From Microcyclospora pomicola (Eukaryota; Ascomycota; Dothideomycetes; Capnodiales): a stretch of DNA of 64,000 nt. The notes under the pieces were generated by a model. That model had not been told where the DNA came from, did not search any database, and was given only the letters and a program-made list of their open reading frames with translations. The first letter of the stretch is position 1, and each line of letters starts with the position of its first letter. Positions 41,500 through 51,047 of the stretch are shown here, piece by piece. Where the stretch lies: assembly GCA_002786065.1 (NCBI GenBank), contig NHNY01000006.1, positions 62,001 to 126,000 of the forward strand, written 5' to 3'. The position numbers and the translations under genes are program-made.

Positions 41500-44400
41500 C
41501 TGGCGGAGTCAGACAGCCAACTTGCGTACGCTCACATCTCGCAACTCACACTATCGGCATAATGATAGCAGCTTCTTTTGTACCTGCACCACGACCTCAA
41601 CGTGGCGCACTCAACGCCCACTCAACTTATTACATATCGGCTGCGTCGTTGGATGTGAGAACCGACGTGATATAAAATGACAATATAATCCCTCGACTGC
41701 ATTGCCGATCCAAGCACCACGTCCGTGACACTTCAACAGAATCATCCATCATCACAAACTACCGGAGGTAGCCATCGTCTGGAAATTCATCTTCCCACTG
41801 ACTCAGAGACCCTCAACGGCAAGGTCTCTAGCTTCTACACAAGAAAATTTTCATCACAGTCTCAGGGCAAAATCGATAGTCGAGGCTATATTTTTTTTTC
41901 TGCGGCCTCGAAATATGTATCCAGGGATTTACCAAGGGACGGAATGCCCCCGGAGAGGTTCCCTCGACGGCAGATTGTGAGCAATTTCAACATAAGCAAA
42001 GCCTAAGAAAAGCGCGTACGCAGAGGATGAGGTTCCTCTCTCACAAACCGATTCGACTAAATACGGATCACGATGTTGTATCTCCAGCATATTGGCATAC
42101 CTCGACCCAACGCAACTAGTCGGCCTACTCACAAGTCAGGTCTGTGTCATATTAGACTTTGACTACTATCAGCCAATTCTCAACTGCGGTCGAACGTCGA
42201 CAGCTATCTAGGTTCAGGATGAAAAAAGCATTGGCAGCGATATGATTGCCCTCGACGTCGAAGAGCGCAGGCTCGCATCACACGAGACCGCGTCCGCAGA
42301 TCGAGGCATTGAGCATGGCTTACCTATGTCGGGACATCGACGGCTGACTGAACCCAGAATGGAAGAAGCTTTGGCAACGACAGAATCACCCTCGACGTCG
42401 AACAGCGCACGCTTACATTGCGTGACGCTCGCCCGCGGATCGAGACCACCGAATATGCATTGCTTGCGTCGGGCATCGACAGCTAGCTAGATGCAGAAGG
42501 AGAGAGATTTGAGCAGTGATGGGGTCACCCTCGACGGCCAGCAGGTCAGACTGCCACACGTACCGCGGCGAATGGACAGGCAGCTAAACGGAAGAGCGGA
42601 GTCGCACATATCACGGCAATGTAGCCGTCGACATCAGCCAGCTGCCAATCAAAATCCGTTTGCTCTATGGTGAAGTCAGCATCAGTCCAGACCTCGACCG
42701 CAAACAGCACAAGATGTGCCTCTAGGCGAGTGGCGAGCGTACACAAGACTTTCAGCTACAGGAAAAATCCGTAGCAATTGCTATTGCTTGGCCCGCATTC
42801 TCTTCGCGCTGAAGATGCATCTCCGTCTCAGATCCTCGGTCGCTACAAGCCTCCCTCGACTAGAGCTGTCCAGCAACGCCAACAGTTTAGGAAGGCAGTT
42901 ACTCGAAGAAAGCAGTAGTCAGTTTCAACATGTATATGAGCAGTGCTCCATTTTCCCATCATGGTTTCTGCTTATCCTGTAACGTCTTGCGGTACGAGAT
43001 CCCTCGACTTCTGTACTTCTGAGCATTGTTCATAGAATATACTACAAATGCTCTCTACACTACGGACCCTCGACTTGAGATCTTGTATTGACGATGTGGA
43101 CTGTACCGCTGATTATGGAGTTTCTGGGACTTCAGACTCTAGGCCCTATTGCAGCTGAAGCTATCACTCCCGCAGTATGCACAATACTGGGCACCTTACT
43201 CTGTAGAAATATATCCGTGGCCACCTCTGGAATGCAATCATACATAGAGCATAGTGGTAACATGAGCGACCTCGACCTACGCTGCTGCTCCTAGTGCCCA
43301 CATCCAATAACAAGTCTCACCCTCGACCTCTGTGTGTAAAGCACCAGAGCTATATACCAGAAAGCTGTGACGGTCTATTCCTCGACCTTTACGCCAACTA
43401 GAAATGTTATGAACGACCTGTCGTGTCGTGTCATGTCATACCTCTCGCAGTCAGTACATGAGACCTCGACCGCAGGCAGTACGCCCCAAAAGATCAAGAC
43501 ATACCTTCTTGGTCCATGCCTATGTGTGCCGGCTTCAGCGAGATGTGCCACTACTTCTCGTAACATTGCTATCCTCGACCGCACTCACACAACTTCCAAC
43601 CTCGAGCACCTTGTCAGGGGCGTCAACCTGGATCTACAGACTGTGCAGGATGTTCGACGAACGCTCACAGCTCCCTGCGGCGTAAACTCGACATCGCGGC
43701 TTTGGATCTCCACCTCGACCTTAAAAACGCTTTCGTATAGACTGAAGAAAGAGCATCGGACGATCTATTAGTATGGCACACATCCTACATAGATACAGGC
43801 TGAGCATACCTGACAGCGACTGTTACGATGTGGATTCTCAATCTCATCGCCCTCGACTGCTACTAGCTAGCTAGAAAGGACTGCCGCCAGCATCTCCAAA
43901 TGGACCTTCAAGTAACCTCGACCTCACAGGACATGATATATGACCAGACAAACGCTAACTTCTTGATCCTACATCTGGACGGATGGCCAATCTGTTAAGA
44001 CGCCTCGAGTCGCAGGGATGCTATAGCGGCACCATGCTGAGGGAATACAGCCTCATGAATGCCCTTCGATAGAGACGGTGACCCCTCGACCTATCAAACC
44101 ACTGGAATACGCATCTTGCGTCGGTAGCCATTACATCAGCTATGTATCGTCCAGCTCATATCAAGCTCATGCGATTCTATTTCGACGACAACCTCGACGG
44201 GAGGCTCACGACTTTGCCTTGTATGTGTGAAAGTCGCATAAAGCTTGCAAAGAGTTTGCAAACGCTGTTATCACGCATGGGTCCATTTTGCTATGCCAAT
44301 ATGGATGGCGGCTACACCGAAAAACGCCCCCTCGACCTGTGTCATACTTTGCATATCCCACGCATGCATCGAATGCACGTTGCTCGACACCTGAAGCATT

Positions 44401-44788
44401 GCGAAGACCTCGACTTGAATTTACACACCCCGAGCGTTGGCTCAAGAGAGAAGCTTCCACATGGCATCTACACAGTCTCGTCGAATGAAAGTGCAATCGT
44501 CACGAGAACTGACCAACAGCAGCCAATTTGTATGGGCCCTCGACTCGAAAGTGGAATCTGGGGGTTCACTCCAGAAGCCCCTACAGCTTCACTCTGGCGG
44601 TTCTCTTCCTTCATTTGATGAGCGTTCACTCGACGAGTCCTTCACTCGGACACCATCTACAACCTTCTCGCTTGAACATACTTCCTCCATCTCTTTCACA
44701 TCAACACACTTCTCGACTGCGCTATAGCTTCTCTCTTCGCACAAGAGATACTGCTACCATTTCCAACACAAGATCCGCAACTGTCACA
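41500..44788. other. Non-coding left part of the CCTCGAC array
   Basis: About 3.3 kb with no convincing gene on either strand; open frames are short and unsupported. From 41691 it carries CCTCGAC about every 65-200 bp (for example 41962, 42100, 42250, 42390, 42529, 42692, 42854, 43002, 43068, 43270, 43321, 43380). The sequence between copies is of mixed composition and mostly unrelated from copy to copy, so this is not a simple satellite. It may be a long non-coding transcript or a cis-acting region; the sequence alone does not decide. Confidence 0.6.
42221..42640 (+). repeat. Diverged 140-bp tandem repeat
   Basis: Two clear copies (from 42221 and 42361) and a third weaker one (from about 42500) have a period of 139-140 bp. 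Each contains one CCTCGAC at the same place (42250, 42390, 42529). The rest of the unit has diverged considerably while the heptamer stayed exact. Confidence 0.7.
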
Positions 44789-46042
44789 ATGAGCGATACG
44801 AAGCTTCCTACACAGTTGGGAGATGCCGCCCCTCTGGAAGACACTTCCGCAGCCCTCGACCCCTTGCCAACTCTGCCACAGAGTGCTATCAGTGAGAAAG
44901 AGCTCAGTCAGATGCGCCGTCTAGAGCGTTATGCGAAGTCCAATAAGTTGAGCAAGGATGAATTTGAGAAGCTGAAGGAGAACCAGGCGTTCCTCGACTC
45001 GGACAAAGAAGCTACCATGGTTGATAACAAGCAGCAGAGCAATGACTTGAGCGTCACAACTGAGACTAGTAGAGCCGCCTCGACCTCAGCTACTATCGTG
45101 AAAAAGGAACCAACAGAGGACGACGAGGATTACGGTGCTCCTTTCGAACATAATGCAGCTATGGACGACCACATTGACAGTTCCTCGACCCTAAAGACAG
45201 GGCAGAGTAAGACTATTTCCTCTCCAACACTTGCTCAGAGCATTGAGACCTCGACCCTAGCGACAGGGCAGAGTGAGACTGTTTCCTCTCCAACACCTGC
45301 TCGTAGCATTTCGAGCCCGACCCCGCGCAGCCGCGCCTCGACTGTATCTTTGACTGGATCCACTCCATCTGCCAGCTCTGTGAAGTCCCAGCGTAAACAG
45401 ATTAGCAAGGCCCTCGACGCGGCAATCAAGCAAGTCCTCAGTGGCAAAAAGCCAAAGCTCTTCTCTGGAGCGACCATGCCCGGGAATGAGGATATTACGC
45501 AAGCCGTCACTATCATCTACGAGAAATTCGAAATCGCAAGGACCAATGCTGTCGACTTGACCAAGCTGAGGGCTTTACTCAAAAACATTGTTCACGACCC
45601 TGACGCAGTCAACGAGCAACTGCCCTGTGTGTTCATGAAGGTTGACGAGAAGAGAGAGTATATGAGGCAGCGCAAGGCCAACGCTGGAGTGACAGGACAG
45701 CAGCCCTCGACCTCCGCTCAGCCCTCGACCTCCGCTCAGCCCTCGACCTCCGCTCTGAACTCGACCACCGCTCTGAACTCGACCACCGCTCTGAACTCGA
45801 CCACCGCTCTGAACTCGACCTCCGCCCCGAAGTCGACCTCCGCTCCCAAACGGAAACAGAAAATCAAGATTGAAGCGGAAGTCGAGGGTGACGATGATCC
45901 CCATTACGACCCCGAAGACAGCGAGCAATATGATTTTTTAGTCCCATCTGAGAAGTCCAAGGAATCCAAAAAGTCCAAGAAGTCCAAGAAGTCCAAGAAG
46001 AACCAGGACGAGGAAATCGACACAGAGGGAATGTTTAACTAA
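44789..46042 (+). CDS. Array protein 1: disordered protein with conserved C-terminal domain
   Basis: I do not recognise this 417-residue protein. The start is the ATG at 44789 (MSDTKLPTQL); the frame is open further up but runs through leader-like sequence. The N-terminal half is Ser/Thr/acidic and disordered, with a short helical piece at about 35-70. Residues about 205-290 form an ordered-looking domain starting SKALDAAIKQVLSGKKPKLFSG and ending QLPCVFMKVDEKREY. This domain matches residues 525-632 of array protein 2, so the two are paralogues. Then come eight six-residue repeats (STSAQP/STTALN type), an acidic stretch and a lysine-rich tail (KSKKSKKSKKSKK) suggesting nuclear or nucleic-acid binding. 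Exact CCTCGAC copies in the gene code Leu-Asp in one frame and Ser-Thr in another. No intron is evident. Confidence 0.75.
   Translation: MSDTKLPTQLGDAAPLEDTSAALDPLPTLPQSAISEKELSQMRRLERYAKSNKLSKDEFEKLKENQAFLDSDKEATMVDNKQQSNDLSVTTETSRAASTSATIVKKEPTEDDEDYGAPFEHNAAMDDHIDSSSTLKTGQSKTISSPTLAQSIETSTLATGQSETVSSPTPARSISSPTPRSRASTVSLTGSTPSASSVKSQRKQISKALDAAIKQVLSGKKPKLFSGATMPGNEDITQAVTIIYEKFEIARTNAVDLTKLRALLKNIVHDPDAVNEQLPCVFMKVDEKREYMRQRKANAGVTGQQPSTSAQPSTSAQPSTSALNSTTALNSTTALNSTTALNSTSAPKSTSAPKRKQKIKIEAEVEGDDDPHYDPEDSEQYDFLVPSEKSKESKKSKKSKKSKKNQDEEIDTEGMFN
45702..45845 (+). repeat. 18-bp tandem repeat carrying CTCGAC
   Basis: Eight copies of an 18-bp unit code for STSAQP, STTALN and STSAPK hexapeptides. 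The first three copies hold the exact CCTCGAC; the others read ACTCGAC or AGTCGAC at the same place. Confidence 0.9.
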
Positions 46043-47246
46043 TCACTCCAATCCGTCCTCGACTGTGCGGGTCGTTGTGACGCCGCATGCACACCAAGTC
46101 GAATGCACCACGAAATCTGACGCCACCACCTCGACGACAGAACACCATCCCAGGGTATTTTTTATAAAGCATGAGACTTTCGAGCAGCATGACTAGCACG
46201 AGACTGTTGCGTGAATCTTGGTTCAACCTCGACTCAGACATGAGGGTATGGCAAACTTTTGAAGGCTTTGTGAGCCTGTTATGTATTTATATAGCCACCC
46301 TGTCTGTAGTCTTGAGGACATCATCAAAACATACTTCCCATTCTCTGACCATAGTTGATTGAACTTGCCCTCGACTTGTACGAAGCTGTTTTATCATCCA
46401 GTACAGGTAACTTAGGGTACATGTAGTTGGCGCGTTGATAAGCTGCGCAGGTAGATCCGGACGACACCTCGACCGCGAGCGGACATGTCCCGCGATTGCT
46501 AGAGCTATTCCCTCCAACCTCACATACCTTACCTTATGCAAACATGCCGATTGCAGGAACCCCCACTCGCTGTCGTAATGTTACCTCGACGGCAAAGCAG
46601 ACCACGATCAAGCGCAGAGATCACGATTGCGCATATAGGCGTGCAGCTACGGTGACTATGTCCATGAAGCCATCAAACGCGCAGCTCGAGAAAAGAAGCA
46701 GGATAAGAATGCAAGGATGCCAACCCTCGACGTTACGGTCATGAAGCCATCAAATGCGCAGCTCGACAAAAGAAGCAGGATGAAAATGCAAGGATGCCAA
46801 CCCTCGACGTGAGATCTGGAAAGCATGTATAAATGATGTAAGGTACAGGTCATGAATCTATGCGGTAGGAGCACGAGGTAAATACAAAAGGACCGCCCAA
46901 TATGAGGATTGCAGGGCGATCCACTTCGGATCAGCACCGAACCTCGACCTGGCAACGGCACTTCAGAAGCGCCCTTGATATGGTGTAGGATAAATACACT
47001 CGACTAGGTACAATCGGGCGCGACATGGAACGAACTGAATTGCTACGATCGTGTGGCTAGTACAGGAATTGCTGCGATGGCCTCGACTCGTAATTCGTAC
47101 CTCCGCCCTCTGTATGCTTAAGCCATTGCCACACTCAGGCTCACAACGCTAGCTGGATCGAACTTCTGGCAGTGTGATTAGATGAGAACCTCGACTGTAA
47201 ATTGCTTACACGACCTTCAAGTTTAAGGTAGCGGAAAGTTCACTTG
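46043..47246. other. Array spacer between the two paralogues
   Basis: About 1.2 kb without a supportable gene. It carries about eleven exact CCTCGAC copies (46057, 46129, 46227, 46369, 46467, 46584, 46725, 46802, 46942, 47081, 47189). Four spacings fall within 139-142 bp. It should also contain the terminator of array gene 1 and the promoter of array gene 2. Confidence 0.6.
46663..46816 (+). repeat. 77-bp tandem duplication
   Basis: Two near-identical 77-bp units (from 46663 and 46740) each end in CCAACCCTCGACG. The second copy also turns an internal GCTCGAG into GCTCGAC. Confidence 0.9.
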
Positions 47247-49361
47247 ATGTTCACATGCAAGCTGCAATTGAGAGATAATTCAGTCTGTAAACTTCATTTC
47301 CCAGCAACAGAACGTGCAGACGAATCGGCAGAAGCAAGCAGATCCCTCGACCCTTCGTCTACGGAAAACATGCCAATCGCTCCCACAGCAACAGAACGTG
47401 CAGACGAATCGGCAGAAGCAAGTAGATCCCTCGACCCTTCGTCTACGGAAAACATGCCAATCGCTCCCACGGCAACAGAACGTGCAGACGAATCGGCAGA
47501 AGCAAGTAGATCCCTCGACCCTTCGTCTACGGAAAACATGCCAATCGCTCCCACAGCAACAGAACGTGCAGACGAATCGGCAGAAGCAAGCAGATCCCTC
47601 GACTTTCTCCGGTCTGCAGAAGCCATGCAAATCATTCCCGCGGCGACAGAACAAGCAGAAGAAACCATGGAAGCAATCACTGCCCTCGACGCTTTGACGA
47701 CGCCGAACAGCCTCGCCAGTGCGGACCATACTGCCCATACAGTTGAAACCAATCCAGGCGAAAGTCGATCTGCTGAGGACGAGAATACGGACCCGGACTT
47801 TTCGATGACCGATCCATCGATCATGCTCGGTGGACAAGATGCTGCCCTCGACGGGATAATGACTGGGAACAACTACCTGCCGAGCATGACAGCTCATCGT
47901 ACGAACACAAATTTTACCTCTATGGAATTTGGGATGCATACAACTCATGAGCCTGTGCCTTCCCTCGACCGCAATGACGCTCAAATAGAGCGTGCAACAA
48001 GTCGATATAGTGACATTGGGATTGATACTGCGGAAGGCCTAGGGGGCGAACCGAACGAAACGGTCGCCTCGACCGCAAGGAAGCACGATATAGCAGCAGA
48101 TGTGTCCTCAGGGGAGAAGAAGAAAGCCAAGAAAGATGATAACACCAAGGGCCTGGCCACGTCCTCGAGTGCCGAAGCTACAGTCGCCTCGACCGCAAAG
48201 AAGCACGATATAGCAGCAGATGTGTCCTCAGGGGAGAAGAAGAAAGCCAAGAAAGATGATAACACCAAGAGCCTGGCCACGTCCTCGAGTGCCGAAGCTA
48301 CGGTCGCCTCGACCGCGAAGAAGCACGATATAGCATCAGATGTGTCCCCAGGGGCGAAGAAGAAGGCCAAGAAGGATGACAATACTACGGGCCTGGCCAC
48401 GTCCTCGACCGGAGCTGGAGAGGATGCAGGGCTTGACAAGGTGACTATGGGTAAAGCTCCGCTCCCGGCCTCGACTACCAGCGAAAGAGACCTTAGGATC
48501 AAGAAGCAAGGCAATACCCAGACTCCACTTATGCCCTCGACTGCTGCCAAAACTGTGGCTAAGCTCAAGAGTCCGACCACGTCTTCCAAGTCGGCTGAAG
48601 CATCGGTCACTACCGATGCACCTCCAATGCCCTCGACTGCTGTCAAAAGGAGCGCTGGAACACAAAGTACAGCCAAGACCAAAATTGCGGCCACGTCTTC
48701 TGCTCAACACACAGCTACAGCTCAACCCTCGACACCAAAGAAGAGCATGCATGTATACCGCGATAATCCTAACCAGCAACGTGCATCTGACCGCAAGTAC
48801 GCCAGGACCCGCCAGCAGACCTTGCTATCTAATGCTTTGCAAAAAGCCTTCGACGATATCCTCAAAGGTAAACAGCCTAAGTTGTACAGAGGTAAAATTT
48901 TAGGCGCCCCAGAGAAGGACGATGCGATGGATAAGGATGAGATGAGAAAAGCGCAGGACATGTACGAGGACTGTACGACAATTGGCGAGGCTCTAGAAAT
49001 ACTGCAACAAGCTTACCTCGACGCCATGTCAAACACAACCCACTTCAGCGCACTTAAGGCCAAGCTCAGAAAGATGACACGCACGGGAGCTGTTGTTGTC
49101 GAGAAGGTACCTGGATGTTTCTTGGCTCCCGCCGAGAGGAAGCCGGCGGGCCTCGACCGCAAGAAAGCCTCAAGCTCCGTTAAGGCTGGCAAAAAAACGA
49201 AGAACGGCAAGGCAAAGACGAAGAAGAATTTACCCCTCTACACTGGCAGCCATGATGAGAATCAGCCTATAGGCGGCAAACGCAAGCGGGACGATCAAGA
49301 TCCTGATGATGAGACCAAAGGCGACGATGTTGTGAACAACCGCCATGAACTTCAGACGTAA
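47247..49361 (+). CDS. Array protein 2: paralogue of array protein 1 with N-terminal repeats
   Basis: A 704-residue frame from the ATG at 47247; a later start or an upstream exon is possible because the first ~20 residues look unlike the rest. Residues about 20-130 are four copies of a 28-residue unit (ERADESAEASRSLDPSSTEN). Three 40-residue units (VASTAKKHDIAADVSSG, then EKKKAKKDDNTKGLATSS) lie near 272-391. The rest up to 500 is Ser/Thr/Lys-rich and disordered. Residues about 525-632 carry the domain shared with array protein 1: NALQKAFDDILKGKQPKLYRG, an insert with MRKAQDMYEDC, then LKAKLRKM and VPGCFLAPAERK. The tail is basic (KAGKKTKNGKAKTKKN; GGKRKRDD), nuclear-type. CCTCGAC recurs throughout, coding Leu-Asp in some places and Ser-Thr in others. 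Function unknown. Confidence 0.75.
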   Translation: MFTCKLQLRDNSVCKLHFPATERADESAEASRSLDPSSTENMPIAPTATERADESAEASRSLDPSSTENMPIAPTATERADESAEASRSLDPSSTENMPIAPTATERADESAEASRSLDFLRSAEAMQIIPAATEQAEETMEAITALDALTTPNSLASADHTAHTVETNPGESRSAEDENTDPDFSMTDPSIMLGGQDAALDGIMTGNNYLPSMTAHRTNTNFTSMEFGMHTTHEPVPSLDRNDAQIERATSRYSDIGIDTAEGLGGEPNETVASTARKHDIAADVSSGEKKKAKKDDNTKGLATSSSAEATVASTAKKHDIAADVSSGEKKKAKKDDNTKSLATSSSAEATVASTAKKHDIASDVSPGAKKKAKKDDNTTGLATSSTGAGEDAGLDKVTMGKAPLPASTTSERDLRIKKQGNTQTPLMPSTAAKTVAKLKSPTTSSKSAEASVTTDAPPMPSTAVKRSAGTQSTAKTKIAATSSAQHTATAQPSTPKKSMHVYRDNPNQQRASDRKYARTRQQTLLSNALQKAFDDILKGKQPKLYRGKILGAPEKDDAMDKDEMRKAQDMYEDCTTIGEALEILQQAYLDAMSNTTHFSALKAKLRKMTRTGAVVVEKVPGCFLAPAERKPAGLDRKKASSSVKAGKKTKNGKAKTKKNLPLYTGSHDENQPIGGKRKRDDQDPDDETKGDDVVNNRHELQT
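47307..47650 (+). repeat. 84-bp tandem repeat in array gene 2
   Basis: Three nearly identical 84-bp units and a fourth diverged one code the 28-residue ERADESAEASRSLDPSSTEN-type repeat. One exact CCTCGAC lies in each (47345, 47429, 47513, 47597). Confidence 0.92.
48061..48420 (+). repeat. 120-bp tandem repeat in array gene 2
   Basis: Three 120-bp units (from 48061, 48181 and 48301) are over 90 percent alike by eye. Each begins with GTCGCCTCGACCGC, so the heptamer falls at 48067, 48187 and 48307; the third unit has a further copy at 48403 where the first two read CCTCGAG. Confidence 0.92.
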
Positions 49362-49799
49362 TGAGAGCACCCTCGACTTGCACAAGAGCAGGAGACATGA
49401 GTACGTGTGAGTTCAAAAGAGGTTGCCGCCTCAGAAGCATATTTAGAACATCTGCGGCAGTATAACACATCGGGGATCCCTCGACTGCGGGTTTCGATGA
49501 AAGAAGGATATCATCTTCATACAGGTAGTATTCACATAGCTTGTAGCCTACTGGGTACATCTACCCGATCACGTATCTTCATAATCTTTTATTATTTCAG
49601 ACAGATGCTTCATGATGTCGAGGTCCTGCATTGCGTTGCAGCTACTGAAAGGTATTCTAAACTCGTGCCTGCCTGCAGAGCTCTTTCAGGAAATGAAACC
49701 AACAGCAATTTCAGACTTGACAAGAAAACAAGCCTCAGCATGTTCCTCATCACTCCAACATGTCGAGGAGCCCAGTTCCTCGCTGTCCCTACATGAACT
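49362..49799. other. Array spacer before array gene 3
   Basis: About 0.44 kb. Exact CCTCGAC at 49371 and 49479. Inverted copies (GTCGAGG) appear near 49617 and 49763, which is unusual because almost all others are on the plus strand. Probably the promoter and leader of the next gene. Confidence 0.55.
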
Positions 49800-51047
49800 A
49801 TGGCCAGATCTAAGAAGATGCCTACACGTACGCCTCAAAGTCATCCTGCGACCACCGCCATCACGACCACTCCCTCGACTGCAGCGTCACGACGCTCGAG
49901 AAGGATTGCGAGCCATCCAACAAAGAACTATCAGGTGAAGGTGGACATTGGTGATGCTGCCGACGACGAGAAGTCAAGAGTTCATTTTGATGATTCCGAA
50001 GAAAGCGAAGATGATGCACCCTCGCTTGTCGATGATAAAGATGCACCCACTCCAGTCAATGCAGGCGACGATGACCCCTTCACACCGTCAGCTGCACTAG
50101 CATCCCAGGATTCAGCTCACCGTCTTCCTCGACTCAAAAAGCAGGCTCCGCCGTCGTTCACTCTCCCTGCCTCGACCTCTCAGCAGCTGGTATCTCACGA
50201 TGAGACTGGCTCTCCAGAGGGCCCCTCGACAGCTTCTCAAGCACTTCCTCCAGCCCGCATATCTTCACGAAATGCCAATCGACCCAAACAACATGCTCCA
50301 CCGTCGCTCCCTCTCCTTGCCTCGACCTCACAGCCACAGGTGTTTCACGATGAGACTGGCTCTCCAGGAAGCCCCTCGACAGCTTCTCAAGCACTTCCTC
50401 CAGCCCGCATATCTTTACGAAATGCCAATCGACCCAAACAACATGCTCCACCGTCGCTCCCTCTCCTTGCCTCGACCTCTCAGCCACAGGTGTTTCACGA
50501 TGAGACTGGCTCTCCAGAGAGCCCCTCGACAGCTTCTCAAGCACTTCCTCCAGCCCGCATATCTTTACAAAATGCCAATCGACTCGAACCGCAGGCTCCT
50601 CCGTCACTCCCTCTCCTTGCCTCGACCTCTCAGCAAGAGGTGTATCACGACGAGACTCGCTCCCTAGAGGGCCCCTCGACAGCTTCTCGAGCACTTCCTC
50701 AAGCACGCAGATCTTCAAGAAATGCCAGCAAAGCTCGTCCCAACTACAGCGTGAAGCTGGATATCGGCGAGACCGGCGAACACACCGCACTTTCGACGCA
50801 GAACCGTCAACAGCACAATCACGACCTCGACATCATTTCGTCTGATACTGACGATGAGGATGATCGACTTCCTTCCGATCCACTGCAGGCGTCTCGACCC
50901 ACGCACAGTCACAAGCACAATGATCTTCAACGCAGCAAGATCGGATACCAGAAAGAACAGCAAGGTCGAATAGCCAAACGCATGAAGCGGACTGTGGCTA
51001 GTAGTGATGATGAGCAGATGCAACTCCCACTGCCAGCGCATGGATAG
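49800..51047 (+). CDS. Array protein 3, N-terminal open frame (repeat-rich)
   Basis: A 415-codon frame from the ATG at 49800 ends at a TAG at 51045. Near the start, SRRSRRIASHPTKNYQVKVDIGD is a basic motif followed by an acidic stretch. A similar motif returns near residue 305 (ARRSSRNASKARPNYSVKLDIGE). Between them are four 50-residue repeats of the type PPSLPLLASTSQ...HDETGSPE.PSTASQALPPARIS. The frame then continues unbroken in the same register beyond the TAG, apart from one more TAG at 51117, into a long nuclease-like region with no ATG of its own until 51720. I therefore think both parts are one gene, by an unrecognised intron or read-through; loss of function is the alternative. Confidence 0.65.
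   Translation: MARSKKMPTRTPQSHPATTAITTTPSTAASRRSRRIASHPTKNYQVKVDIGDAADDEKSRVHFDDSEESEDDAPSLVDDKDAPTPVNAGDDDPFTPSAALASQDSAHRLPRLKKQAPPSFTLPASTSQQLVSHDETGSPEGPSTASQALPPARISSRNANRPKQHAPPSLPLLASTSQPQVFHDETGSPGSPSTASQALPPARISLRNANRPKQHAPPSLPLLASTSQPQVFHDETGSPESPSTASQALPPARISLQNANRLEPQAPPSLPLLASTSQQEVYHDETRSLEGPSTASRALPQARRSSRNASKARPNYSVKLDIGETGEHTALSTQNRQQHNHDLDIISSDTDDEDDRLPSDPLQASRPTHSHKHNDLQRSKIGYQKEQQGRIAKRMKRTVASSDDEQMQLPLPAHG
50128..50727 (+). repeat. 150-bp tandem repeat in array gene 3
   Basis: Four 150-bp units each carry two CCTCGAC copies 54 bp apart (50170/50224, 50320/50374, 50470/50524, 50620/50674). The middle two units are nearly identical; the first and last are more diverged. 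Confidence 0.92.

Noticed and set aside
47981-48694. 237-codon minus-strand frame
   Set aside because: Antisense of array gene 2 repeats; its repeats mirror the sense repeats.
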